A stretch of 64,000 bases of DNA, from contig NZ_CP039887.1 of the NCBI RefSeq assembly GCF_005221305.1, positions 1,612,001-1,676,000 of the forward strand, read 5' to 3'. The DNA is from Neisseria subflava. GTDB lineage: Bacteria > Pseudomonadota > Gammaproteobacteria > Burkholderiales > Neisseriaceae. The first letter of the stretch is position 1. The number at the start of each line of letters is the position of its first letter. The notes beneath the pieces are model-generated. The model did no database searches and was not told the DNA's origin. It saw only the letters and a list, made by a program, of their open reading frames with translations. The position numbers and the translations under genes are program-made. Shown in pieces: positions 7,441-15,362 of this stretch.

Positions 7441-7838
7441 GAAAATTAAATAATGGCGATGTTCATAAACGGTATCAAAATCGTTTAGAAGGGGATGTAG
7501 AGTTTACTATCAACTATGGGCTTCCTTTGAGCTGTTTGTGGTCGACCATCAAAGACTTTTCCAACGATTTTGAAGAGCAAACCGAAGCGTTCTTTATTCT
7601 TTTCAAAGAGCTGCTGCGCAGAGGCCATCTGAAATTGCAACGCGATGGGCAAATCATCGAGCATACGCCTGAAGAATGGGAACGGATATTTAGGGAAGTA
7701 TGGCCTGAATATGAAATCGAACCCAATCCACTTCCCGGCTATGCCCCGTTTGATATTGGAATGTGGCTTACGGTCGAGGCTCCTGCCTACGCCGTATGGA
7801 TAGATCCCGAAGACGGTAGCGAATACTGGGCGGGATAA
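7437..7838 (+). CDS. DUF596-like putative immunity protein
   Basis: A 133-residue soluble acidic protein. The order INYGLPLSCLW, FKELLRRGHLKL, EEWERIFREVWP, and a Trp-containing end (APAYAVWIDPEDG) resembles DUF596 proteins, which are found beside polymorphic-toxin genes in Neisseria and relatives. The ATG overlaps the stop of an upstream coding remnant (ATGA), as toxin-immunity pairs often do. No intact toxin precedes it, so it would be an orphan immunity gene. AGGGAAA lies upstream of the start. Family assignment is by pattern memory and needs a profile search. Confidence 0.6.
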   Translation: MRKLNNGDVHKRYQNRLEGDVEFTINYGLPLSCLWSTIKDFSNDFEEQTEAFFILFKELLRRGHLKLQRDGQIIEHTPEEWERIFREVWPEYEIEPNPLPGYAPFDIGMWLTVEAPAYAVWIDPEDGSEYWAG

Positions 7839-8037
7839 CATACCAATGTTTGTAACAAATGCCTGTCTGAAAAACAACTTGTCAGACATGCATTATTTAT
7901 TGCTGACAGCGAAACGGTTAATGTGCGCTCGGCATCCGGTACGTCGATGCGCAATTACGCAAGGAAGTTTTTGCTTATGCGGAGAAGTTGGGAAATGGGA
8001 AGCTTAATGCCACAAAAAAACAATATCTGGAATATTA
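7839..8037. other. Gene-free stretch with cassette debris
   Basis: With the following remnant this makes a 392-base gap. At 7917-7940 it has a degenerate copy of the string found near 7293 (attaatgtRcgctcggYatc in both). One frame after it reads GIRYVDAQLRKEVFAYAEKL and stops, which may be another gene fragment. No intact gene is seen. Confidence 0.5.
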
Positions 8038-8184
8038 AAGCCGCGCGTTACCATCGCCGCAGGAAGCGACCGCGCCAAGGCTTTGGAACTGCACCACGAA
8101 GCGCACCGCCTGTGTTTCATCGCCAACTCGGTCAACTTTCCGATTGAATGCCGCGCCGAAATTGAGAGCGGAGAGGTCGTCTGA
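8038..8184 (+). pseudogene. C-terminal remnant of an OsmC/Ohr-type peroxide-resistance protein
   Basis: 48 codons with no start encode a peptide including RVTIAAGSDRAKALELHHEA, then HRLCFIANSVNFPIE. The Cys-Phe-Ile-Ala-Asn-Ser signature is that of the C-terminal half of OsmC/Ohr family peroxidases, which reduce organic hydroperoxides. The N-terminal two thirds and the first catalytic Cys are missing. The TGA stop lies within an AGGTCGTCTGAA uptake sequence (8174-8185). This is debris of a lost gene between the immunity-like gene and yqiJ. Confidence 0.7.
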
Positions 8185-8230
8185 AAACCCAATACCTGTT
8201 TGAAATGCAAGAATAAAAAGGAACACAATA

Positions 8231-8896
8231 ATGTGGAATCTAATCAACGCCCCCGAAACGGAAATCTTCGGCATCGCCATCGCGCTGATGGTTTTACTCG
8301 GCGTGTTGGAAGTCATCTCCATGCTGGCGGGCGGCATCAGCGACTGGCTGGACAACCTGCTGCCCGATAGCCTGACCGAAACCGCGCATACCGAAGTCGG
8401 GCTGGACGCGGCGGACGCAGGCGTGTTCGTCAGGTTTTTAAGCTGGCTGTATGTCGGTCGCGTGCCGGTGTTGATGCTGATGGTCGTGTTCCTTGCCGTG
8501 TACGGACTGACGGGCTACCTGTTTCAGACGACCTTTGCCGCCGTGTTCGGCAGCTATCTGAACGGATGGCTGGCGGCAGTCGCTGTGTGGTTCTTCTCGC
8601 TGCCGCTGGTGCGCCTGACGGCGGGCGGACTGTACAAAATCATGCCCAAAGACGAAACCACCGCCGTTTCGCAGGAAAGCCTGATCGGACGCATCGGCAC
8701 AGTGGTGCTGGGCGAAGCACGGGCAGGCAGCGCGGCGCAGGTGCGGGTGAGAGATGTGTACGGACAGCAGCATTATGTGATGGCAGAACCGGATGCCGAC
8801 GAAGTGTTAAAACAGGGCGACGCGGTGTTGCTGGTGTCGCTGGAGGGAAATACGTTTAAGGCAATTTTGAACCCGAGCGGGAGCTTGGTGGATTGA
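8231..8896 (+). CDS. yqiJ: YqiJ-type OB-fold membrane protein
   Basis: A 221-residue inner-membrane protein. The N-terminal part has membrane segments at about residues 12-33, 78-98 and 110-132; the soluble C-terminus (LIGRIGTVVLGEARAGSAAQ to the end) is a small beta-barrel of the OB-fold/NfeD-like type. The N-terminal NAPETEIFGIAIALMVLLGVLE and the QESLIGRIGTV junction are typical of YqiJ. In E. coli YqiJ is encoded with the flotillin YqiK; here yqiK lies 1.6 kb downstream with two membrane genes between, all in the same direction. AAGGA precedes the ATG. An uptake sequence sits inside the gene at 8523-8534. Confidence 0.85.
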   Translation: MWNLINAPETEIFGIAIALMVLLGVLEVISMLAGGISDWLDNLLPDSLTETAHTEVGLDAADAGVFVRFLSWLYVGRVPVLMLMVVFLAVYGLTGYLFQTTFAAVFGSYLNGWLAAVAVWFFSLPLVRLTAGGLYKIMPKDETTAVSQESLIGRIGTVVLGEARAGSAAQVRVRDVYGQQHYVMAEPDADEVLKQGDAVLLVSLEGNTFKAILNPSGSLVD

Positions 8897-8974
8897 GGTC
8901 GTCTGAAAAGATAAACGCCGGTTTGCAATGAAACATCATTTTTATCAGATTAGAAAAACAAAACGGGGATAGAT

Positions 8975-9544
8975 ATGGATCATTTGGCGCAGCCTGAGCG
9001 CGATATGCAATCCCGCATCGAAGCGTTGAAAAACAAGCTGCCGCGAGGGGTTATCGTTGTCGGCGACGGGCTGCTGTTTCAGCATTCGTTATTCAGAGGT
9101 TTGTTGTTTCAACCCTTGGTTGCTTTCTTGTTCGGTCTCATCGGCGTGGGCGGCGTCTGGCTGAAGACGGTGAAATGGATGGATCCATCGCTTTCAAGCA
9201 ACATGACTTGGCTGCTGGCTATTGTATTCACGCTATGGTGGTTGTGGCGTGCGGAACGTTGGTGGTGCGGGCTGACGACCCGAAAATCGATTTATATTGA
9301 TCGCGAAAAATTGATTATTTACGGTGCATTCGGACGCATCCGTTATCAAGGCGGACATGACGGGGCTTACAGGAAGTTTGACCGTATACATATGCGGGAC
9401 ATCGTCGGAGTCAGTCTGATTACCGAACGCAGAGGAACAACAGTCATCGGCGGGTTGCTGGGCTTAGGAAGACACAATATTTGTACAACAGCTTCCCAAA
9501 ACGAATTTATTGAATTAACAGGTTGGCAGTGGAATTCAAGGTAA
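8975..9544 (+). CDS. Membrane protein with PH-like cytoplasmic domain
   Basis: A 189-residue protein: a short polar N-terminus, two adjacent membrane segments (about residues 45-62 and 75-92), then a ~95-residue soluble domain of alternating strands (KSIYIDREKLIIYGAFGRI, FDRIHMRDIVGVSLI, TTVIGGLLGLG). Two spans followed by such a domain resemble bacterial PH-domain membrane proteins. I do not recognise the exact family. It lies between yqiJ and yqiK on the same strand, suggesting a role in the same membrane module. GGGGA is upstream of the start. Confidence 0.65.
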   Translation: MDHLAQPERDMQSRIEALKNKLPRGVIVVGDGLLFQHSLFRGLLFQPLVAFLFGLIGVGGVWLKTVKWMDPSLSSNMTWLLAIVFTLWWLWRAERWWCGLTTRKSIYIDREKLIIYGAFGRIRYQGGHDGAYRKFDRIHMRDIVGVSLITERRGTTVIGGLLGLGRHNICTTASQNEFIELTGWQWNSR

Positions 9545-9628
9545 GATACCCAGCTATCAGACTGCGAAAAAAGAAACACCCAAGAATATTGATAAAACAC
9601 AAAACAATAATCAGGAAAACAAATTTGT

Positions 9629-10321
9629 ATGGATAACTCTCTTAACAACGAGCCAAGTTTGGAAAAATCCAACTCGGCAGCATTATGGCTGAAACGGACA
9701 ACGGCCTTAATATTGTGGCTTGCCGCGTTTCTGTCGGGTGTAACGGCTTTGTATGGTCTGACCAGAGCGGGCAGTGAACCTGCAAATCTGATACTCGTCG
9801 CCTTATTGTCGGCAGGGGCGTGGTACGGTATCTATTTCGGCGGACGACTGACAGGCTGGTTCAGGTCGTCTGAAAACCCGCAAATCCACTACCCCGCCAT
9901 TCATTGGGTAATATGGACGCTTGAAACATTTTTCGCCTTATTTTTTGCAAGCATCATTTTTGATAAACAAAACATAGGATTGGTGGTTTTTTGCCTGATT
10001 TTTAGCGGCTTGGCGGGCGTGTCTGCATATTTGCGCGGTAAACGGCTGATTGCCGATTACCGGCTACGGAAAAATACCGAAGTCCGCGCAACGGTAGGGC
10101 GGCTGATATGGAGCTTTATTTTTGCACTGTTATGGTCGGCAACCATCTTGCTCTGCCTGTATGCGCTTCTGCGCCAAATGGTATTGCCTGAAGGAATTGA
10201 GCCTGCTACTTTCTGCTTTATCTTCATCCTAACCATACTGTCGGGATGTGCTGCATATTACTGCTGGAATGGGTTGGCAAAATTGTTCCAAAAATATGCA
10301 CAACAACAGAAAACGTGGTAG
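9629..10321 (+). CDS. Six-span membrane protein of unknown function
   Basis: A 230-residue hydrophobic protein with six likely membrane segments in three pairs (about 24-42, 52-70, 90-108, 115-133, 160-182, 192-212) and a basic, Gln-rich C-terminus. No family recognised. It sits between the PH-like membrane protein and the flotillin. Its stop codon, TAG at 10319-10321, lies within the terminal inverted repeat of a palindromic element (10317-10406), so the insertion has set the present C-terminus. An AGGTCGTCTGAA uptake sequence at 9863-9874 encodes part of a polar loop. Confidence 0.65.
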   Translation: MDNSLNNEPSLEKSNSAALWLKRTTALILWLAAFLSGVTALYGLTRAGSEPANLILVALLSAGAWYGIYFGGRLTGWFRSSENPQIHYPAIHWVIWTLETFFALFFASIIFDKQNIGLVVFCLIFSGLAGVSAYLRGKRLIADYRLRKNTEVRATVGRLIWSFIFALLWSATILLCLYALLRQMVLPEGIEPATFCFIFILTILSGCAAYYCWNGLAKLFQKYAQQQKTW

Positions 10322-10406
10322 GTCAGATTCAAGAATCCGACGAATCGTTCCGCTTCAGCCGTATTGCACATAACCCAAATTGTCGGATTCAAGAATCCGA
10401 CCTACC
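10317..10406. repeat. 90-base palindromic mobile-type repeat with GGTAGGTC termini
   Basis: The ends GGTAGGTC and GACCTACC are inverted. Each end carries an internal palindrome (GTCAGATTCAAGAATCCGAC at 10321-10340; GTCGGATTCAAGAATCCGAC at 10382-10401, a perfect 9-base stem with AA between). The compact inverted-terminus structure resembles a non-autonomous miniature element; similar strings built on GTCGGATTCTTGAATCCGAC are dispersed in Neisseria genomes as I recall. The left end overlaps the stop codon of the upstream membrane gene. Confidence 0.65.
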
Positions 10407-10510
10407 TTTAAAACCCAAAATTTTTAACCTTTCAGACGACCCCAAACCCTAAAAAAACCGTCTGAACCCGCGCCCCTCAAGGGTATATCGACAACAAGAA
10501 AGGAAAACCC

Positions 10511-12223
10511 ATGAACTTAGTTTCCATCGGCATCATCGCCGGCGTCATACTCGTCGCGCTGTTCGTACTCGGCCTTATCCTCACCCGCCTGTACCGCCGC
10601 GCCAGCAAAGAAGTCTCCTTCGTCCGTACCGGCTTCGGCGGCGAAAAAGTCATCATGAACGGCGGTGCGATGGTGCTGCCCGTGCTGCACGAAATCATCC
10701 CCGTCAACATGAACACGCTGCGCCTCGAAGTGCGCCGCGCGGCGCAGCAGGCGTTGATTACCCGCGACCGGATGCGCGTCGATGTGATGGCGGAGTTTTA
10801 CGTCCGCGTCAAACCCAGCGCGGAGAGCATCGCCACCGCCGCGCAAACGCTGGGTATGAAAACCATGTCGCCCGACGAATTGAAAGACCTCGTCGAAGGT
10901 AAATTCGTCGATGCCCTGCGCGCCGTTGCCGCCGAAATGGCAATGGAAGAGCTGCACGAGAAACGTGTTGATTTCGTTCAAAAAGTGCAACAAGTCGTGA
11001 GCGAAGACTTGTTTAAAAATGGCCTCGAACTCGAAACCGTTTCCCTGACCGGCCTCGACCAAACCAGCTTCGAGTTTTTCAACCCGCAAAATGCCTTTGA
11101 CGCGGAAGGTTTGACCAAACTGACCGAAACTATCGAAGGCCGCCGCAAAAAACGCAACGAAATCGAACAAGACACCGATTTGGCGATTAAAACCAAAAAC
11201 CTCGAAGCCGAGCAGCAACGCCTGAAAATCTCGCGCGAAGAAGAATACGCCAAACTCGAGCAAGAACGAGAAATCGCCGTGCGCCGCGCCGAACAGGAAG
11301 CCAGCATCGCCGAGCAGGAAGCGCAGAAAAAACGCGAAGCGGAAGAAGCCAAAATTGCCGCCGAACGCGAAGTGGATTTGAAACGCATCGCCGCCGAACG
11401 CGACATTAAAAACGAAGACATTCGCAAAGCCCAAGCCGTCGAGCAGGCGGAGGTCGAACGCCGCAAAGCCATCGAGCTTGCCGAACAAGACCGCGCCATC
11501 GCCGTCGCCGAGAAATCGCGTGCCGAATCCGAAGCCAAAGCCGAGGCAGACAAAGCCCGCGCTGCCGCCGTGCGTGAAGAAGAGAGCGTGATTACCGTGC
11601 GCGAAACCGAACGTGCCGAACGTGCCAAAGCCGTCGAACTGATTGCCGCCGAAGAAGCCGCACAAAAAGACGCGATTTCGCTCACCGTCGCCGCCGAAGC
11701 CGAGAAACAGGCCGCGCAAGACCGCGCCGAAGCCGTGCGCATCGCCGCCGAAGCTGAAGCTGAGAAACAACGCCTGCAAGCCAAAGGTGAAGCCGATGCC
11801 AAAGTCCTGCTGGCACAAGCGCAAGAGCAGCAATACAAAGTCGATGCCGAAGGTACCCGCGCCGTGAACGAAGCCGCCAACGTCCTGAGCGTCGAGCAAG
11901 TCGAAATGCAAGTGCGCCTCGCCCTGTTGAAACACCTGCCCGACATCATCCGCGAATCCGTGCGCCCGATGGAAAACATCGACGACATCAAGATTCTGCA
12001 AGTCAACGGCTTGGGCGGATTCAGCGGCGCTGCCAACGGCTCCGAAGGCGTGTCGGACGGACAAACCACACAAGCCAGCCTCGCCGACCAAATGGTCAAC
12101 AGCGCCCTGCGCTACCGCAGCCAAGCCCCGTTGGTTGACGGTCTCTTGAAAGAGTTGGGACTGAATGGTGGCGACATCAACGGTCTGACCCAAGGACTGG
12201 ATAAAACTATCGACCAATCATAA
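10511..12223 (+). CDS. yqiK: Flotillin-type SPFH protein (YqiK-like)
   Basis: A 570-residue inner-membrane protein: one N-terminal membrane segment (about 5-27), an SPFH/band-7 domain (about 30-200, with EVSFVRTGFGGEKVIMNGG and MRVDVMAEFYVRV), a very long Ala/Glu/Arg-rich coiled coil (about 215-460), and a conserved flotillin end (VEMQVRLALLKHLPDIIRES, then a Gly-rich tail). Flotillins form scaffolds organising membrane microdomains; YqiK works with the NfeD/OB-fold partner YqiJ, whose homologue lies upstream. AAAGGA precedes the ATG. The long antisense frame over this gene is an artefact of its GCC/GAA-rich codons. Confidence 0.93.
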   Translation: MNLVSIGIIAGVILVALFVLGLILTRLYRRASKEVSFVRTGFGGEKVIMNGGAMVLPVLHEIIPVNMNTLRLEVRRAAQQALITRDRMRVDVMAEFYVRVKPSAESIATAAQTLGMKTMSPDELKDLVEGKFVDALRAVAAEMAMEELHEKRVDFVQKVQQVVSEDLFKNGLELETVSLTGLDQTSFEFFNPQNAFDAEGLTKLTETIEGRRKKRNEIEQDTDLAIKTKNLEAEQQRLKISREEEYAKLEQEREIAVRRAEQEASIAEQEAQKKREAEEAKIAAEREVDLKRIAAERDIKNEDIRKAQAVEQAEVERRKAIELAEQDRAIAVAEKSRAESEAKAEADKARAAAVREEESVITVRETERAERAKAVELIAAEEAAQKDAISLTVAAEAEKQAAQDRAEAVRIAAEAEAEKQRLQAKGEADAKVLLAQAQEQQYKVDAEGTRAVNEAANVLSVEQVEMQVRLALLKHLPDIIRESVRPMENIDDIKILQVNGLGGFSGAANGSEGVSDGQTTQASLADQMVNSALRYRSQAPLVDGLLKELGLNGGDINGLTQGLDKTIDQS

Positions 12224-12245
12224 ACGGATGCCGTAATAATGGTTT

Positions 12246-12280
12246 AAAGGCCGTCTGAAAAGTATCAGACAGCCTTTTTT
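12246..12280 (+). terminator. Terminator after yqiK
   Basis: AAAGGCCGTCTGAAAAG pairs with ATCAGACAGCCTTTTTT, an imperfect hairpin with a terminal T run. This is the first AGGCCGTCTGAA copy after a run of AGGTCGTCTGAA copies. Confidence 0.8.
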
Positions 12281-12545
12281 GTATGCGAGCTCAGAGAAAC
12301 GCTAATATTTTCAATACTGATAAATTCAATTCTATTACGATTGCAATAAATTAGGAATCATCCAATCTGTTTTCAAGGATAAAAAGATTGGGCAGGCTAT
12401 TTTAAATGACTCATAAGGCTAGCTGCTTCGACAATGATCCACCAACAATTTAATCATAAAAGCCAGTTCTACCGTTTCGATTTCAAGTTTACCATCTACT
12501 CATCTATCGACATTTCAATATCAAGCCGCTTATCTTCAGGCAAAT
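12281..12545. other. AT-rich intergenic stretch, nothing recognised
   Basis: About 265 bases between the yqiK and atpC terminators. I see no coding frame of credible length, no known RNA and no repeat. It marks the boundary between the accessory block and the atp operon. Confidence 0.5.
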
Positions 12546-12575
12546 AAAAAAGCACAACATTTCGTTGTGCTTTTT
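12546..12575 (-). terminator. Rho-independent terminator of the atp operon
   Basis: AAAAAGCACAAC-ATTTC-GTTGTGCTTTTT forms an 11-12 base stem ending in T runs on either strand. It lies just past the atpC stop. Confidence 0.88.
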
Positions 12576-12590
12576 CTTGATGAACCCACA

Positions 12591-13016
12591 TTACTTGTTT
12601 TTTTGCGAACGAAGGTAATCCAAAGTTTTCAGCTGGGCAATGGCTGCTGCCAATGCTTTGTGCGCTTCGGCCAAAGATTTTTCGTCTCTGGCTTCAGAAA
12701 CACCTGTTTCGGCTGCTTTTTTAGCTGCTTCAGCACGCGCCTGATCCATTTCTGTACTGCGGACGGCAACGTCTGCCAATACGGTAATCTTATCAGGCTG
12801 TACTTCTAAAACGCCACCGGAAACGGCAACCAGCACTTCTTCAGTTTCACCCGGAACAGTCAAACGTAATGCTCCGGGGCGTACCAAACTCATAATCGGC
12901 TCGTGTCGTGGATAAATACCAAGCTCACCTTGAACGGTCGGAACCACCACAAAGCTGGCCTCGCCCGAATAGATGTTTTGCTCGCTACTAACCACTTCAA
13001 CTTGCATGGTGCTCAT
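12591..13016 (-). CDS. atpC: ATP synthase epsilon subunit
   Basis: The 141-residue epsilon subunit of the F1 sector is a rotor subunit coupling gamma to the c-ring and an intrinsic inhibitor. The N-terminal beta-sandwich begins MQVEVVSSEQNIYSGEASFV with GELGIYPRHEPIMSLVRPG; the C-terminal helical hairpin is rich in Ala and Lys. AAGGAGG lies 7 bases before the ATG at 13016. It is the last gene of the operon, 10 bases after atpD, and is followed by a strong terminator. Confidence 0.96.
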   Translation of the reverse strand: MSTMQVEVVSSEQNIYSGEASFVVVPTVQGELGIYPRHEPIMSLVRPGALRLTVPGETEEVLVAVSGGVLEVQPDKITVLADVAVRSTEMDQARAEAAKKAAETGVSEARDEKSLAEAHKALAAAIAQLKTLDYLRSQKNK

Positions 13017-13026
13017 GCCGGCCTCC

Positions 13027-14424
13027 TTAGTTTAAGGTTTTCGCTTTCTCAGCCGCTTCTTCGATACCGCCTACCATGTAGAACGCTTGTTCAGGCAGAT
13101 GGTCGTATTCGCCGTTCAAGATGGCTTTAAAGCCGGCGATGGTGTCACGCAATGAAACGTATTTGCCTGGAGAACCGGTAAATACTTCGGCAACGTGGAA
13201 CGGTTGAGACAGGAAGCGTTGGATTTTACGGGCACGCATCACAGTCAGTTTGTCTTCGTCAGACAATTCGTCCATACCCAGAATGGCGATAATGTCGCGC
13301 AATTCTTTGTATTTTTGCAGAGTAGACTGTACACCGCGTGCTACGTCATAGTGCTCTTGACCCAATACCATCGGATCCAATTGGCGTGAAGTAGAATCAA
13401 GCGGGTCAACTGCCGGGTAAATACCCAAAGATGCAATATCACGGCTCAATACGACGGTTGCGTCCAAGTGGGCGAAAGTTGTCGCTGGAGACGGGTCAGT
13501 CAAGTCATCCGCAGGTACATATACGGCTTGGATGGAAGTAATGGAACCGGTTTGGGTAGAGGTAATACGCTCTTGCAAACGACCCATTTCTTCAGCCAAT
13601 GTCGGTTGGTAACCCACTGCAGAAGGCATACGGCCCAACAGTGCAGATACTTCGGTACCGGCCAGAGTGTAACGGTAGATATTGTCAACGAAGAACAATA
13701 CGTCGCGACCTTTACCGTTTTCGTCTTTTTCGTCACGGAAGTATTCGGCCATAGTCAAACCGGTCAAAGCAACGCGCAGACGGTTGCCTGGAGGTTCGTT
13801 CATTTGGCCATACACCATGGCTACTTTATCCAATACGTTGGAATCTTTCATCTCGTGGTAGAAGTCGTTACCTTCACGGGTACGTTCACCCACACCTGCG
13901 AACACGGACAGACCGCTGTGCGCTTTGGCGATGTTGTTGATCAATTCCATCATATTCACGGTTTTGCCCACACCGGCACCACCGAACAGACCTACTTTAC
14001 CGCCCTTAGCAAACGGACACAGCAAGTCGATCACTTTAATACCGGTTTCCAACAATTCGGTAGTTGAAGACAACTCATCGAATTTCGGAGCAGTTTGGTG
14101 AATGGCACGGCTCTTGTCGGTATCGATCGGACCTGCTTCATCAACAGGCGTACCCAATACGTCGACAATACGGCCCAATGTACCTTTACCTACCGGCACA
14201 GTGATTGGCGCACCAGTATTGCTTACAGACATACCGCGTTTCAGGCCGTCTGAACTACCCATTGCAATAGTACGGACAACGCCGTCACCCAGAAGCTGTT
14301 GAACTTCCAGAGTCAGACCGTTCTCGTCCAATTTCAGGGCATCGTAAACATGCGGGATAGCGTCGCGTGGAAATTCCACGTCAACCACCGCACCAATAAC
14401 TTGTACGATTTTGCCTTGGCTCAT
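13027..14424 (-). CDS. atpD: ATP synthase beta subunit
   Basis: The catalytic F1 subunit (465 residues) that makes ATP from ADP and phosphate. The P-loop GGAGVGKT, GERTREGNDFYHEM with the catalytic-region Glu, the Walker B strand DVLFFVDNIYRYT and the ALLGRMPSAVGYQPTLAEEM segment are all present. Length matches the family. It lies between atpG (38 bases upstream) and atpC. An uptake sequence falls inside the N-terminal part (14243-14254). Confidence 0.98.
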   Translation of the reverse strand: MSQGKIVQVIGAVVDVEFPRDAIPHVYDALKLDENGLTLEVQQLLGDGVVRTIAMGSSDGLKRGMSVSNTGAPITVPVGKGTLGRIVDVLGTPVDEAGPIDTDKSRAIHQTAPKFDELSSTTELLETGIKVIDLLCPFAKGGKVGLFGGAGVGKTVNMMELINNIAKAHSGLSVFAGVGERTREGNDFYHEMKDSNVLDKVAMVYGQMNEPPGNRLRVALTGLTMAEYFRDEKDENGKGRDVLFFVDNIYRYTLAGTEVSALLGRMPSAVGYQPTLAEEMGRLQERITSTQTGSITSIQAVYVPADDLTDPSPATTFAHLDATVVLSRDIASLGIYPAVDPLDSTSRQLDPMVLGQEHYDVARGVQSTLQKYKELRDIIAILGMDELSDEDKLTVMRARKIQRFLSQPFHVAEVFTGSPGKYVSLRDTIAGFKAILNGEYDHLPEQAFYMVGGIEEAAEKAKTLN

Positions 14425-14462
14425 TATCGTATCCTAATTTCCTGTTCAGGCTTCAGACGGCA

Positions 14463-15338
14463 TTAAACTGCCGCTGCACCTGCTACAATTTCTGACAATT
14501 CTGTGGTAATCGCGGCTTGACGCGATTTGTTGTACACCAAGCGCAATTCTTTAATGGCATTGCCTGCGTTGTCGGTTGCGGCTTTCATCGCTACCATACG
14601 CGCGGCTTGTTCAGATGCCATGTTGTCGCTCAATGCCTGATAGACCACAGACTCTAAATAGCGGCGAACCAAATATTCCAATACGGCGATAGGACTCGGC
14701 TCGTAGCGGTATTCCCAAGTAAATGAAGAATGACCCGCTTCGTCGTCAATAACGTTTTCACCGATAGGCAGCAAAACTTCCATACGCGGCTCTTGGCGCA
14801 TTGTATTGACGAAACGTGAGTAAACCATATGGATACGGTCTAATTCATGCTTCTCATAACGTTGGAAGATTTCGGTCAGAGGACCGAGCAGCAATTCCAT
14901 TTTTGGGGTATCGCCCAAATTGGTTGCGCTGGCAATAACATTCAAACCGATGCTTTGGCATGCAGCCAAACCTTTACTACCCAGGCACACGACTTCGACT
15001 TCGATGCCTTGTTCCTGATACTCTTGAACTTGCGCCAAAAACTTTTTCAGTACGTTTGCGTTCAAGCCACCGCACAAACCTTTATCCGAGGTAATCAAAA
15101 TGAAACCGGCACGACGCACTTCGCGGTGTGGCTCCAACAATTTGATACCATGATCGGCATGGGTCTGTGCAAGATGGCTCATCACTGTACGCACTTTTTC
15201 GGCGTACGGACGCGCTAAGCGCATCCGGTCTTGAGTCTTCCGCATTTTAGAGGTCGACACCATTTGCATCGCTTTAGTGATCTTTTGGGTATTTTGAACA
15301 CTACGGATTTTGGTGAGAATCTCTTTTCCGACTGCCAT
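14463..15338 (-). CDS. atpG: ATP synthase gamma subunit
   Basis: The 291-residue central rotor stalk of F1. The N-terminal helix (AVGKEILTKIRSVQNTQKIT KAM region) and C-terminal helix (MVAMKAATDNAGNAIKELRL) are the diagnostic coiled-coil halves, and TSDKGLCGGLN is the conserved core strand. GAAAGGAG precedes the ATG. It is the seventh gene of atpIBEFHAGDC, 24 bases after atpA. Confidence 0.97.
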   Translation of the reverse strand: MAVGKEILTKIRSVQNTQKITKAMQMVSTSKMRKTQDRMRLARPYAEKVRTVMSHLAQTHADHGIKLLEPHREVRRAGFILITSDKGLCGGLNANVLKKFLAQVQEYQEQGIEVEVVCLGSKGLAACQSIGLNVIASATNLGDTPKMELLLGPLTEIFQRYEKHELDRIHMVYSRFVNTMRQEPRMEVLLPIGENVIDDEAGHSSFTWEYRYEPSPIAVLEYLVRRYLESVVYQALSDNMASEQAARMVAMKAATDNAGNAIKELRLVYNKSRQAAITTELSEIVAGAAAV

Positions 15339-15362
15339 TTCAGACTCCTTTCATCTCAATAC

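Noticed and set aside
10517..12217. 566-codon antisense open frame over yqiK
   Set aside because: It mirrors the GCC/GAA/GCG-rich codons of the flotillin coiled coil, giving Phe/Gly/Asp-rich sequence with no domain; the plus-strand gene is clearly real.
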